NCBI RefSeq assembly: GCF_014648435.1
Contig: NZ_BMRC01000034.1
Span: forward strand, 21,624 to 85,623
Length of the DNA: 64,000 nucleotides
Source: Nonomuraea spiralis
GTDB taxonomy: Bacteria; Actinomycetota; Actinomycetes; Streptosporangiales; Streptosporangiaceae
Reading direction: 5' to 3'
Both the position numbers and the translations under genes were made by a program. The notes below the pieces were generated by a model, which was not told the DNA's origin, did not search any database, and saw nothing but the letters and a program-made list of their open reading frames with translations. Positions 48,382 to 56,869 of this stretch are shown one piece after another. Each line of letters begins with the position of its first letter. Within the stretch, counting starts at the first letter, position 1.

Positions 48382-49556
48382 AGCCGGATCACCTCCACGC
48401 TCGACCCACCGGGGACCTCGGTCACGTCCTCGGGCACCACGATCAGCGCGTTCGCCGAGGCCAGGGCGGCGAGCTGGTGGGAGCCCTGTCCGTGGACCGG
48501 CGAGACCGTGCCGTCGGAGGCCAGCACGCCGCGCAGGTACGAGCGCCTGCCCGCGGGCGAGCGCAGCGACCCGGTGACGTAGGCGGTCACCGTGCGTGAC
48601 GTGTCGGTCGGCAGGCCGCGCATCTTGTCGAGCGCGGGACGTACGAACAGCATGAACGACACGAAGGAGGACACCGGGTTGCCCGGCAGGGCGAAGATCG
48701 GCACCCGGTCGTCGCCCAGCACGCCGAAGCCCTGGGGCATGCCGGGCTGCATCGCGACCTTCTCGAACCTGACCGTGCCGAGCGGCGCCAGCGCCTCCTT
48801 GACGGGCTCGTACGCCCCCATGGAGACCCCGCCGCTGGTGATGATCGCGTCGGCGCGCATCAGGTGGGTGTCGAGCTGGTCGAGCAGTACGGCGGGATCG
48901 TCGCCGACGGACCCCGCGCGGAACCCCTCGGCGCCGGCCTCGCGCACCGCGGCCGTCAGGGTGTAGCTGTTGGAGTCCCAGATCTGCCCGCGGGCCAGCG
49001 GCGCCCCAGGCTCGACCAGCTCGGCGCCGGTCGAGATGACGACGACACGCGGCTGCGGACGCACCCAGACGCGCCGCCGCCCCACACCGGCGATGATCCC
49101 GAGCTGGGCCGGTCCGATCACCGTGCCGGCCTTGAGCACCACCTCGCCCGCCTGGACGTCTTCACCTGCCCGGCGAATCGCGTTACCCACCGGCACATCA
49201 CGATTTATCTGGACGGAGACCGTGCCCCCATCCGTCCACTCCACCGGGACGACGGAGTCCGCCCCGGCGGGCATGGGCGCCCCGGTCATGATCCGTACGG
49301 AATGCCCCGGGCCCACGGCCCGCAGCTCGTCGGAGCCGGCGGCCACGTCGTCGATCACCGGCAGGGTGCCCGGGACGTCCTCGGCCCTGACCGCGTAGCC
49401 GTCCATCGCGGAGTTGTCGAAGGGCGGCAGCGGCACCGGCGAGGACACGTCCTCGGCCAGCGTCGTGCCGAGCGCCCGCTCAAGCTCCAGCTCCAGCGGC
49501 GCGAGCGGACGCACAGTGGCCAGGATGTCGGCCAGATGCGCGTCAACCGATCTCAT
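48378..49556 (-). CDS. moeA: Molybdopterin molybdenumtransferase
   Basis: 392 aa from ATG 49556, overlapping galU by 14 bp. PLPPFDNSAMDGYAVRAEDV, RIMTGAPMPAGADSVVPVEW, VISTGAELVEPG, ITSGGVSMGAYEPVKEAL and FALPGNPVSSFVSFMLFVRP are canonical MoeA signatures. It inserts molybdate into the adenylated cofactor made by the neighbouring MogA-type enzyme. The C-terminal domain IV is present. Confidence 0.95.
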   Translation of the reverse strand: MRSVDAHLADILATVRPLAPLELELERALGTTLAEDVSSPVPLPPFDNSAMDGYAVRAEDVPGTLPVIDDVAAGSDELRAVGPGHSVRIMTGAPMPAGADSVVPVEWTDGGTVSVQINRDVPVGNAIRRAGEDVQAGEVVLKAGTVIGPAQLGIIAGVGRRRVWVRPQPRVVVISTGAELVEPGAPLARGQIWDSNSYTLTAAVREAGAEGFRAGSVGDDPAVLLDQLDTHLMRADAIITSGGVSMGAYEPVKEALAPLGTVRFEKVAMQPGMPQGFGVLGDDRVPIFALPGNPVSSFVSFMLFVRPALDKMRGLPTDTSRTVTAYVTGSLRSPAGRRSYLRGVLASDGTVSPVHGQGSHQLAALASANALIVVPEDVTEVPGGSSVEVIRL

Positions 49557-50445
49557 CGAGGAACTCCCGTAGCCATGGGACGAACTCCGGCGCGAGATCC
49601 TCACGATCCGCGGCGAACTTCACGACCGTCCGCAGATAGTCGAGCTTGTCGCCGGTGTCGTACCGCCGCCCGCGGAACAGCACGCCGTGGACCGGCCCGC
49701 CCTCCTCGGTACCGCGGCCGGCCAGCGTGCGCAGCGCGTCGGTGAGCTGGATCTCGTTGCCGCGCCCCGGCGGCGTGCTCTCCAGAACCTCGAAAACGGC
49801 GGGATCGAGCACGTATCGCCCGATGACTGCCCATGTGGACGGCGCCTCGTCCACCGGCGGCTTCTCCACCAGGTCGGTCACGCGCACGACGTCGTCCTCG
49901 ACGGTGCCGGCGATGGTGGCGACGCCGTAGAGCGAGACCTGCTCCCTGGGCACCTCCATCAGCGCGACCACACTGCCCCCGAACGTGTCACGGACCTCGA
50001 TCATGCGCTTGAGCAGGGCGTCGCGATAGTCGATCAGGTCGTCACCGAGCAGGCACGCGAACGGGTGGTCGCCGACGTGCTGCTTGGCGCACAGCACCGC
50101 GTGCCCCAGCCCCTTCGGCTCACCCTGCCGCACGTAGTGCAGCGTGGCGAGCGAGGCGGGCTCGCGGACCTGGGACAACCGTTGCTCGTCGCCCTTGGCC
50201 TCCAGGGCCTCTTCCAGCTCGAACGCGCGGTCGAAGTGGTCTTCGATGGACCGCTTGTTCTTGCCGGTGACCATGAGGACGTCGAGGAGCCCGGCGGAGG
50301 CCGCCTCCTCGACGACATACTGGATCGCGGGCTTGTCGACGATGGGCAACATCTCCTTGGGTGTCGCCTTGGTCGCCGGGAGGAACCGGGTGCCCAGACC
50401 CGCGGCGGGCACGACGGCTTTCGTCACAGGGTCGAAGTCAGCCAT
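49543..50445 (-). CDS. galU: UTP--glucose-1-phosphate uridylyltransferase
   Basis: 300 aa. VPAAGLGTRFLPATKATPKE, then MLPIVDKPAIQYVVEEA is the nucleotide-binding signature; FACLLGDDLI supplies the metal Asp, and DLVEKPPVDEAPS follows. GalU makes UDP-glucose for cell-wall and trehalose/glycogen pathways. First gene of the galU-moeA-moaC-mogA string. It is divergent from the 5-FTHF cyclo-ligase gene with only 24 bp between start codons. Confidence 0.95.
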   Translation of the reverse strand: MADFDPVTKAVVPAAGLGTRFLPATKATPKEMLPIVDKPAIQYVVEEAASAGLLDVLMVTGKNKRSIEDHFDRAFELEEALEAKGDEQRLSQVREPASLATLHYVRQGEPKGLGHAVLCAKQHVGDHPFACLLGDDLIDYRDALLKRMIEVRDTFGGSVVALMEVPREQVSLYGVATIAGTVEDDVVRVTDLVEKPPVDEAPSTWAVIGRYVLDPAVFEVLESTPPGRGNEIQLTDALRTLAGRGTEEGGPVHGVLFRGRRYDTGDKLDYLRTVVKFAADREDLAPEFVPWLREFLDEIG

Positions 50446-50469
50446 GAGTAGACCCTAGTGGAGGTACCT

Positions 50470-51039
50470 GTGGACAAGCTGAACCTGCGTCGCCAACTAC
50501 TCGCGGCGCGTACCGCTCTGTCCCCCGAACAACTGCGGGCAAACGCCACCAAAGTCCGCGAGGCGCTGCTCGAACAGCCGTGGGTCCAGATGGCCGGTCT
50601 GGTGGCCTGCTACTGGTCGGCGGGGTCGGAGCCGGAGACGCACGGTCTCGTGTTCGCTCTCTGGAAACATGGCGCGACGGTGATCCTTCCGGTGCTCAAA
50701 GAGGACAATGATCTGGATTGGGCGGTCTATGACGGCCCGGACACACTCGCCCCTGGCCGCTTCGGCATCATGGAACCCGTCGACACCCGCCGCGGCGTCG
50801 ACGCCGTCCGCACGGCCGCGCTGGTGATCGTGCCCGCCCTCGCGGTCGACCGGACCTCGGGGGTGCGCCTCGGACGCGGCGGCGGTTCGTACGACCGCGC
50901 GCTGGCCAGGGTGGGGCCGAACGTCCCCACGGTGGCCCTGCTGCACGGCGGCGAGCTGATCGACGGTGTGCCGGCCGAACCGCACGACCTCCGGGTCCGT
51001 TTTGCGATGACGCCCGAGGGACTCACTAGGCTTATGTGA
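50470..51039 (+). CDS. 5-formyltetrahydrofolate cyclo-ligase
   Basis: 189 aa from GTG 50470, with GGAGG 5 nt upstream; GTG 50458 is too far upstream. RRQLLAARTALSPEQLRANA opens the family. LVIVPALAVDRTSGVRLGRG, then GGSYDRALARV holds the ATP and folate-binding glycine motif GRGGGSYDR. It converts 5-formyl-THF to 5,10-methenyl-THF using ATP. Confidence 0.93.
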   Translation: MDKLNLRRQLLAARTALSPEQLRANATKVREALLEQPWVQMAGLVACYWSAGSEPETHGLVFALWKHGATVILPVLKEDNDLDWAVYDGPDTLAPGRFGIMEPVDTRRGVDAVRTAALVIVPALAVDRTSGVRLGRGGGSYDRALARVGPNVPTVALLHGGELIDGVPAEPHDLRVRFAMTPEGLTRLM

Positions 51040-51062
51040 CCGAAGAGACGGGAGGGAGCCGG

Positions 51063-52568
51063 ATGACGCTTGATGTCTGGCTCCTGATCGGTGCCGGGAT
51101 CGTCATCGCGGCCATCGCGTCCGTACGTGTCGCGCATCGCAGCGGTCTGCCCAGTCTTCTCCTCTTCCTGGGGCTCGGTCTGATTCTGGGCGCTTCGGGG
51201 TTCGGCGCGAAGCTCGAAAGCCCGCAGGCCGTCCAGCAGATCGGCCTGACCGCGCTGGCGGTGATCCTGGCCGAGGGCGGTCTGACCACGACCTGGTCGC
51301 ACATCCGCAAATCGGTGCCGCTCGCCCTGATCCTGGCCACCGTGGGCGTGACGGTCAGCATCGTGGTCGTAGCGCTGGCCGTCCAGGGGCTGCTCGGCAT
51401 GGATCCGACCGCGGCGCTGGTCCTGGGCGCCGTCCTGGCCTCGACGGACGCGGCCGCCGTCTTCTCCGTGTTGCGACGATTGCCGCTCCCGACCCGGTTG
51501 GCGGGCGTACTGGAGGCCGAGTCCGGGTTCAACGACGCGCCCACGGTCATCGCCGTCGTCCTGCTCAGCGGGGCCTCGCAACGGCCGGCGTCCGTGGGAA
51601 CGTTCCTGCTCGAAACCGCGATCGAGCTGGTCATCGGCGCGGCCGTGGGCCTGGCGGTCGGCCCGGCGGGCGCGTACGCGCTGCGCCGCGTCGCGCTCCC
51701 GGCCTCGGGCCTCTACCCGATCGCCGTGCTCGCCCTCACCTTCGTCTCGTACGGCGGCGCGGTGCTGCTCCACGGCTCGGGATTCCTGGCCGTCTACCTG
51801 ACAGCCCTCATCCTCGGCAACTCGCGCCTGCCGCACCGGGCCGCGACCAGGGGGTTCGCGGAGGGCGCGGCCTGGCTGGCGCAGATCGGGCTCTTCGTCA
51901 TGCTGGGCCTCCTGGCCACGCCCAAAGAGCTGCCGTCGGCCATCGTGCCGGGCGTGATCGCCGGGTCCGTGCTGGTGATGGTGGCCCGCCCGCTGTCGGT
52001 GCTGGCCAGCTCCACGGTGGCCCGGGTGTTGCGGCTGGACCGGGTGAGCTGGCGGGATCAGGCGTTCCTGTCGTGGGCCGGACTGCGCGGCGCGATCCCC
52101 ATCGTGCTGGCGACCATCCCGTGGGCGTCCGGCGTGGAGGGGTCGAAGGAGATCTTCAATCAGGTCTTCGTGATCGTGATCGTCTTCACGCTGCTGCAGG
52201 GGCCGACGCTGCCGTACGCCGCCCGGGTGCTCGGGGTTGGCGCGCCTGGCGAGGCGCACGACCTGGAGGTGGAGTCCGCGCCCTTGGAGGAGCTCAAGGC
52301 GGACCTGTTGCAGGTCAAGGTGCCCGTCGGGTCGCTCCTGCACGGCGTGGAGATCTTCGAGCTCCGCCTGCCCGCCGGAGCCGCCGTCACGCTGGTGGTC
52401 CGCGACGGCAGATCGTTCGTCCCGGACAACAGCACCCGCGTCCGCGCCGACGACCAGTTGCTGCTGGTCACCACGGCTGCCTGCCGTGACCAGGTCGAAC
52501 GCCGCCTGCGCGCCGTGAGCCGCAGCGGCAAGCTGGCCGGTTGGTACGGCGAGCGGGGGTTGGAATAG
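51063..52568 (+). CDS. Potassium/proton antiporter (CvrA/NhaP2-like)
   Basis: 501 aa from ATG 51063 with GGGAGGGAG upstream; GTG 51036 overlapping the cyclo-ligase stop is the alternative. About 12 membrane spans of a CPA1 antiporter: LLLFLGLGLILGASGFGAKL, VILAEGGLTTTW, ALVLGAVLASTDAAAVFSVL and ESGFNDAPTVIAVVLLSG hold the ion-site Asp residues. The C-terminal cytoplasmic region (about 400-500) resembles TrkA-C (LVVRDGRSFVPDNSTRVRAD). It exports K+ or Na+ in exchange for H+. Confidence 0.9.
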   Translation: MTLDVWLLIGAGIVIAAIASVRVAHRSGLPSLLLFLGLGLILGASGFGAKLESPQAVQQIGLTALAVILAEGGLTTTWSHIRKSVPLALILATVGVTVSIVVVALAVQGLLGMDPTAALVLGAVLASTDAAAVFSVLRRLPLPTRLAGVLEAESGFNDAPTVIAVVLLSGASQRPASVGTFLLETAIELVIGAAVGLAVGPAGAYALRRVALPASGLYPIAVLALTFVSYGGAVLLHGSGFLAVYLTALILGNSRLPHRAATRGFAEGAAWLAQIGLFVMLGLLATPKELPSAIVPGVIAGSVLVMVARPLSVLASSTVARVLRLDRVSWRDQAFLSWAGLRGAIPIVLATIPWASGVEGSKEIFNQVFVIVIVFTLLQGPTLPYAARVLGVGAPGEAHDLEVESAPLEELKADLLQVKVPVGSLLHGVEIFELRLPAGAAVTLVVRDGRSFVPDNSTRVRADDQLLLVTTAACRDQVERRLRAVSRSGKLAGWYGERGLE

Positions 52569-52637
52569 GTGTTTGGCCCAATCGGTTAGCATTAGCAGTC
52601 GCATCGCTCGAGTGCCAGAACGTGTAAGGAGGAGCGC

Positions 52638-52940
52638 GTGCCGACCTACCAGTACGCCTGCAACGACTGCGGTGAGCAGCTCGAAGTCGTGCAGAAGTTC
52701 ACCGACGATGCGCTGACGGTGTGCCCCAACTGCCAGGGCAACCTGCGGAAGGTGTTCTCCGCCGTCGGCATCGTGTTCAAGGGTTCGGGCTTCTACCGCA
52801 CGGACAACCGTTCGTCCTCGACCTCCGCCTCTTCGACCACCCCGTCGAAGTCGGCCGAGAGCAAGTCGAGCGAGAGCAAGTCGAGTGAGTCCTCGTCGTC
52901 GTCCACCCCGGCGCCGGCGCCCGCTGCGGCTTCCAACTAG
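52638..52940 (+). CDS. FmdB-family zinc ribbon protein
   Basis: 100 aa from GTG 52638, with AAGGAGGAG upstream. PTYQYACNDCGEQLEVVQKF and CPNCQGNLRKVFSAVGIVFK give the two CxxC knuckles and the conserved GIVFKGSGFY. The last 40 residues are low-complexity Ser/Lys/Glu with a SKSSE repeat, then Pro/Ala. Role unknown; probably a small metal-binding regulator. Confidence 0.92.
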   Translation: MPTYQYACNDCGEQLEVVQKFTDDALTVCPNCQGNLRKVFSAVGIVFKGSGFYRTDNRSSSTSASSTTPSKSAESKSSESKSSESSSSSTPAPAPAAASN

Positions 52941-52948
52941 GCACGTCA

Positions 52949-52968
52949 CCCCGCCCGCACGGGCGGGG
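52949..52968. terminator. Bidirectional hairpin between fmdB and MFS genes
   Basis: CCCCGCCCG, a 2-nt loop (CA), and CGGGCGGGG form a 9-bp arm pair that sits exactly between the two convergent stop codons. The inner pairs must open to make a real loop. Confidence 0.75.
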
Positions 52969-52971
52969 ACT

Positions 52972-54939
52972 TCACGGAGGCCGGTCGGCGTACGCGCCGA
53001 GCAGTTCCGGCGCGACGCGATCGACGAGCCGTTTCAGTTGTGGATCGGGACCCCAGTCGGCCACCAGCCTGCTCAGCCCCTCGCGTGAGCAGCGCACCAG
53101 CCCCAGGGCCGCCCGGTCCCCCTTCGGCGTGAGCCGCAGCCGCTCGCCGTCCTCAGAACGCTCCACCAGCCCCTCGTCCACCAGCCGGTCGACGTGGGGC
53201 TTTCCGCGTGCTCTGCTGACCTTGGCACGCTCGGCCAGCTCACCGGCCCCGACCCAGCCCTTGCCGTTGAGCCTGGCGAGCACCCACACGCCTTGTGGCG
53301 GGATGCCGCTCAGCCCGGCCAGCGCGCCGAGCCGTTCGTAGTAGCCCTTGCGCAGGTCGGCGTCGGCGAGCCGCATGAGCCCGCGCTCGACCTCCGCCAG
53401 CGACGACCGTTCGGTGGCCGTGGCGCCCAGCCCCTCGCCCAGGTCGGATGCCTTGGTGGTCTCCCTGAGCCGCGTCTGCGGGATGAACCAGCTCAGCGCG
53501 AACGCCCCCAGCATCACCGGCGCCGACACCCGGAAGACGGTGGCGATCGCGTCGGCGTACACATGGAGGAACTGAGCGGTCAGCGCGGGCGGCAGCCGCC
53601 GGATGACGGTCGGGTCCCGCTGAACCTGGGCCGGGTCGAACCCCGGCGGCAGCCGGACCCTGGCGAGCACCTGGCGCAGGTCGTCGTTGAGCGTGCCGGT
53701 GAACACCGACCCCAGCGTGGCGACCCCGAACGCCCCTCCGATCGAACGGAAGAACGTCGCCCCGGACGTGGCCACACCCAGGTCCTTGAAGTCGACGGCG
53801 TTCTGCACGACGACCACCAGCACCTGCATGGTCATCCCCAGCCCGATGCCGAGCACCAGCAGGCACGCGCCCATGGCGAGCAGGCTGCTGTGCTCGGTGA
53901 GCCCGGACAGCAGGAACAGCCCGACCGTCGCCACGGCCGTGCCCACGATGGGCAGGAACCGGTACTTCCCGGTCTTGGAGATGATCAGCCCGCTGTTGAC
54001 CGACATGGCGAGCATCCCGACCATCATCGGCAGCAGGTGCACCCCGGACAACGTCGAGCTCACCCCGTGCACGACCTGCAGGAACAGCGGCAGGTACGTG
54101 AGCGCCCCGAACATCGCGAACCCCACCACGAACCCCACAGCGGACGACATCGCGAACGCCCGCACCCCGAACAGCTCCAGGGGCAGCACCGGCTCGGCGG
54201 CCCGCCGCTCGACCGCGATCCACGCCACGACCAGCCCAGCCGCGGCCAGCGCCAGGCCGACGATGACCGGGCTCGCCCAGGGATAGGTGGTGCCGCCCCA
54301 GGTCGCGATGAGCACCAGGCACGAGGTCGCGCTGCCCAGCAGCACCACCCCCGCGTAGTCGATGCGATGTCTGGTGCCGGTGTCGTCGCGCGGCAGCGCG
54401 GACGCGATCACGACCAGCGCGATCGCGCCCAGGGGCAGGTTGATGTAGAACACCCAGTGCCAGGACAGATGGTCGACGAACAGCCCGCCGAGCAGCGGCC
54501 CGACGATGCTGCTGACGGCGAAGACGGCACCGAAGAAGCCCTGGTAGCGCCCGCGTTCGCGGGCCGAGACCACGTCGCCCACGATCGCCTGGGTGAGCAC
54601 CATCAGCCCGCCGCCGCCCAGCCCCTGGAGCGACCGGAAGCCGATCAGCTCCCCCATGTTCCGGCTCAGCCCGCACAGGGCCGATCCGAGGAGGAAGATG
54701 ATGATCGCGGCGATGAAGAGCCTTTTGCGGCCGTACTGGTCGCCCAGTTTGCCCCACAGCGGCGTGGAGACGGTCGAGGCGAGCATGTAGCCGGTCACGA
54801 CCCATGAGAGCTGCTCCAGCCCGCCGAGGTCGCTCACGATCGTCGGCAGGGCCGTGGAGACGATGGTCTGGTCGAGCGAGGCCAGCAGCAGACCGAGCAT
54901 CAGCGCGATGATGATGAGGCCGAGCCCTTTCTGCCGCAT
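52972..54939 (-). CDS. DHA2 MFS drug exporter fused to a C-terminal MarR-like winged helix
   Basis: 655 aa. Residues 1-495 are a 14-span EmrB/QacA-type pump: LLASLDQTIVSTALPTIVSD, KLGDQYGRKRLFIAAIIIFL (motif A), and GPLLGGLFVDHLSWHWVFYI (motif C and after). The last 130 residues (KGYYERLGALAGLSGIPPQG, GAGELAERAKVSRARGKPHV, DRLVDEGLVERSEDGERLRL, TPKGDRAALG) form a MarR-type helix-turn-helix with wing. The pump may report or regulate directly on DNA, or the domain may be a binding relic. Confidence 0.87.
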   Translation of the reverse strand: MRQKGLGLIIIALMLGLLLASLDQTIVSTALPTIVSDLGGLEQLSWVVTGYMLASTVSTPLWGKLGDQYGRKRLFIAAIIIFLLGSALCGLSRNMGELIGFRSLQGLGGGGLMVLTQAIVGDVVSARERGRYQGFFGAVFAVSSIVGPLLGGLFVDHLSWHWVFYINLPLGAIALVVIASALPRDDTGTRHRIDYAGVVLLGSATSCLVLIATWGGTTYPWASPVIVGLALAAAGLVVAWIAVERRAAEPVLPLELFGVRAFAMSSAVGFVVGFAMFGALTYLPLFLQVVHGVSSTLSGVHLLPMMVGMLAMSVNSGLIISKTGKYRFLPIVGTAVATVGLFLLSGLTEHSSLLAMGACLLVLGIGLGMTMQVLVVVVQNAVDFKDLGVATSGATFFRSIGGAFGVATLGSVFTGTLNDDLRQVLARVRLPPGFDPAQVQRDPTVIRRLPPALTAQFLHVYADAIATVFRVSAPVMLGAFALSWFIPQTRLRETTKASDLGEGLGATATERSSLAEVERGLMRLADADLRKGYYERLGALAGLSGIPPQGVWVLARLNGKGWVGAGELAERAKVSRARGKPHVDRLVDEGLVERSEDGERLRLTPKGDRAALGLVRCSREGLSRLVADWGPDPQLKRLVDRVAPELLGAYADRPP

Positions 54940-55049
54940 GCAGCGATCCTACTCTTCGTACTGGTGTGCGTACGCTCCGCGTTCGAGTTATCCACAGAAC
55001 GGCGTTCGGCGTTCTCGTGGCCTCCGGCCGCCCGGCTAATCTCGGCGCC

Positions 55050-55859
55050 ATGGTCACTCGCGCAGACATCGGCGTCCTCGGCGGTTCGGGCTTCTACTCC
55101 CTCCTCGACGACGCGGAGGAGATCCAGCTCTCCACCCCGTACGGGCCCCCCAGCGACGTCGTCACCGTCGGCCGCATCGGCTCGCGTTCGGTGGCGTTCA
55201 TCCCCCGCCACGGCCGGGACCACCGCTTCCCGCCCCACCGCATCCCCTACCGCGCCAACCTGTGGGCGCTGCGCTCGCTCGGCGTGCGCCAGGTGCTCGC
55301 CCCGAGCGCCGTGGGTTCACTCAAGCTGGCGTACGGTCCGGGCGCCATCGTCGTGCCCGACCAGATCGTCGACCGCACCTCGGGCCGGCCGCAGACGTAC
55401 TACGACGACCCGGGGGCCGTCCACGTCTCCTTCGCCGATCCCTACTGCCCGTCGGGCAGAGCCGCCGCCGTGGCCACGGCCCGCTCCACCGGCTGGGACG
55501 ACGTGGTCGACGGCGGCACTCTGGTGGTCATCGAGGGCCCCCGCTTCTCCAGCCGGGCCGAGTCCCAGTGGTTCGCGGCCAACGGCTGGTCGATCGTGGG
55601 CATGACCGGCTACCCCGAGTCGGTGCTGGCCCGCGAGCTGGCCCTGTGCTACACCTCGCTCTCCCTGGTGACCGACCACGACGCCGGGGTCGAGGCCGGC
55701 CAGGGCGTGACCCACGACGAGGTGCTGGAGTTCTTCGCCCGCAACGTCACCCGCATGCGCACACTGGTCGCCGAGACCGTCAAGGCCCTGCCCGCCGATC
55801 CCACGTGCCCCTGCGGCTCGGCCCTCGACGGCATCAAGCTGCCCTTCGAGCTGCCGTGA
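55050..55859 (+). CDS. S-methyl-5'-thioadenosine phosphorylase family protein
   Basis: 269 aa from ATG 55050, 7 nt after a TAATCT -10, suggesting a leaderless mRNA. IGVLGGSGFYSLLDDAEEIQ, RHGRDHRFPPHRIPYRANLW, VIEGPRFSSRAESQWF and GMTGYPESVLARELALCYTS are PNP/MTAP family signatures; TDHDAGVEAG holds the base-specific Asp. Most MTAPs read GMTNxPE, so the Gly-Tyr here may alter purine preference. It salvages adenine or hypoxanthine from methylthio-nucleosides. Confidence 0.87.
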   Translation: MVTRADIGVLGGSGFYSLLDDAEEIQLSTPYGPPSDVVTVGRIGSRSVAFIPRHGRDHRFPPHRIPYRANLWALRSLGVRQVLAPSAVGSLKLAYGPGAIVVPDQIVDRTSGRPQTYYDDPGAVHVSFADPYCPSGRAAAVATARSTGWDDVVDGGTLVVIEGPRFSSRAESQWFAANGWSIVGMTGYPESVLARELALCYTSLSLVTDHDAGVEAGQGVTHDEVLEFFARNVTRMRTLVAETVKALPADPTCPCGSALDGIKLPFELP

Positions 55860-56437
55860 ACAGGCAGCCCGCCTGGCTGCGCCCGTGGGCCCGGCGCCGC
55901 CGCCTGATCGCGGCGGCCCTGGCCGCGCTCGGCGTCCTGTCGGCTTTTGTCGCCATCCGTCCAGCGGCCGGTCCCGAGGTCCTCGTGGCCGCCCGCGACC
56001 TCTCCCCCGGCCCGCTGCGCCCGGGCGACCTGCGCCCGGTCCCGCTCGCCCATCCGCCCGACGGGGCCGTCCGCTCGTACGCGGCGGGCCGCTACCTCGC
56101 CGGCCCCATGCGGCGCGGCGAACCCCTGACCGACGCCCGCCTGCTCCACTCCTTGACCCTGCCGCCGGGCACGGTCGCCGCCCCGGTGCGCATCGCCGAC
56201 CCCGACGCCGTCGCCCTCATCTCCCCGGGTTCCACCATCGGCGTCCTGGCGGCCTGGGAGGGCGGCCAGCCGGCCCGGCTCATCGCCGACGACATCCGGG
56301 TGATCACCGTCCCCCGGCCCGCCGACGACACGCGTACGGGCGGCGCGCTGGTGGTCCTGGCGGCCACCCCGTACCAGGCGGCGCAGCTGGCGGGCGCCCA
56401 GCTCTCGGGCCGCCTCTCCATCACCCTCAAGTTTTAA
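55856..56437 (+). CDS. SAF-domain membrane protein (CpaB/RcpC-like)
   Basis: 193 aa from GTG 55856, overlapping the phosphorylase stop as GTGA. An N-terminal Arg-rich tail and one span (LIAAALAALGVLSAFVAI) are followed by an SAF domain: VLVAARDLSPGPLRPGDLRP, AAGRYLAGPMRRGEPLTDAR. A CpaB-like C-terminal half ends AGAQLSGRLSITLKF. In Flp pilus systems CpaB/RcpC supports pilus assembly, but no tad genes are nearby. Confidence 0.82.
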   Translation: MNRQPAWLRPWARRRRLIAAALAALGVLSAFVAIRPAAGPEVLVAARDLSPGPLRPGDLRPVPLAHPPDGAVRSYAAGRYLAGPMRRGEPLTDARLLHSLTLPPGTVAAPVRIADPDAVALISPGSTIGVLAAWEGGQPARLIADDIRVITVPRPADDTRTGGALVVLAATPYQAAQLAGAQLSGRLSITLKF

Positions 56438-56462
56438 CGCTGAGTAATCATTCGGCTACGAT
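56433..56462 (+). promoter_or_regulatory. Promoter of mscL, leaderless
   Basis: TTTAAC (-35, 56433-56438), 18-nt spacer and TACGAT (-10, 56457-56462), then 8 nt to ATG 56471. There is no ribosome binding site in the 8 nt, so transcription probably begins at or next to the start codon. Confidence 0.5.
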
Positions 56463-56470
56463 TCTCGGCC

Positions 56471-56869
56471 ATGAACGGATTCAAGAAGTTCCTCATGCAG
56501 GGGAACGTCCTCGACCTGGCCGTGGCCGTGGTCATCGGGGCGGCCTTCAACTCGATCGTGCAGTCGTTCGTCGCCGACATCCTGACCCCGCTGATCTCGG
56601 CCTTCGGCGGCCTGCCCGACTTCTCCTCGCTGAAGGTCACCGTCGGCAGGTCCCACTTCATGTACGGCAACTTCCTCAACGCGGTGATCTCGTTCCTGAT
56701 GATCGCGGCGGTGGTGTATTTCCTGGTCGTCAAGCCGTACACGCATTTCAAGGACCGTGCCGCGGCCAAGGTCGAGGCGACGACCCGCGACTGCCCCGAA
56801 TGCCTGTCGGAGATCCCGAAGGCCGCCTCCCGCTGCGCCTTCTGCAGCGCCGAGGTGGTGCCGGCCTAG
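56471..56869 (+). CDS. mscL: Large-conductance mechanosensitive channel with C-terminal zinc ribbon
   Basis: 132 aa. FKKFLMQGNVLDLAVAVVIG, AAFNSIVQSFVADILTPLIS is the N-terminal helix and first span; NAVISFLMIAAVVYFLVVKP is the second. After KVEATTRDC the tail has CPEC and CAFC (CxxC twice), a zinc ribbon in place of the usual helical bundle. It releases solutes on hypo-osmotic shock. Its TAG stop overlaps the convergent TAG of the carboxypeptidase gene through CTAG. Confidence 0.92.
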   Translation: MNGFKKFLMQGNVLDLAVAVVIGAAFNSIVQSFVADILTPLISAFGGLPDFSSLKVTVGRSHFMYGNFLNAVISFLMIAAVVYFLVVKPYTHFKDRAAAKVEATTRDCPECLSEIPKAASRCAFCSAEVVPA

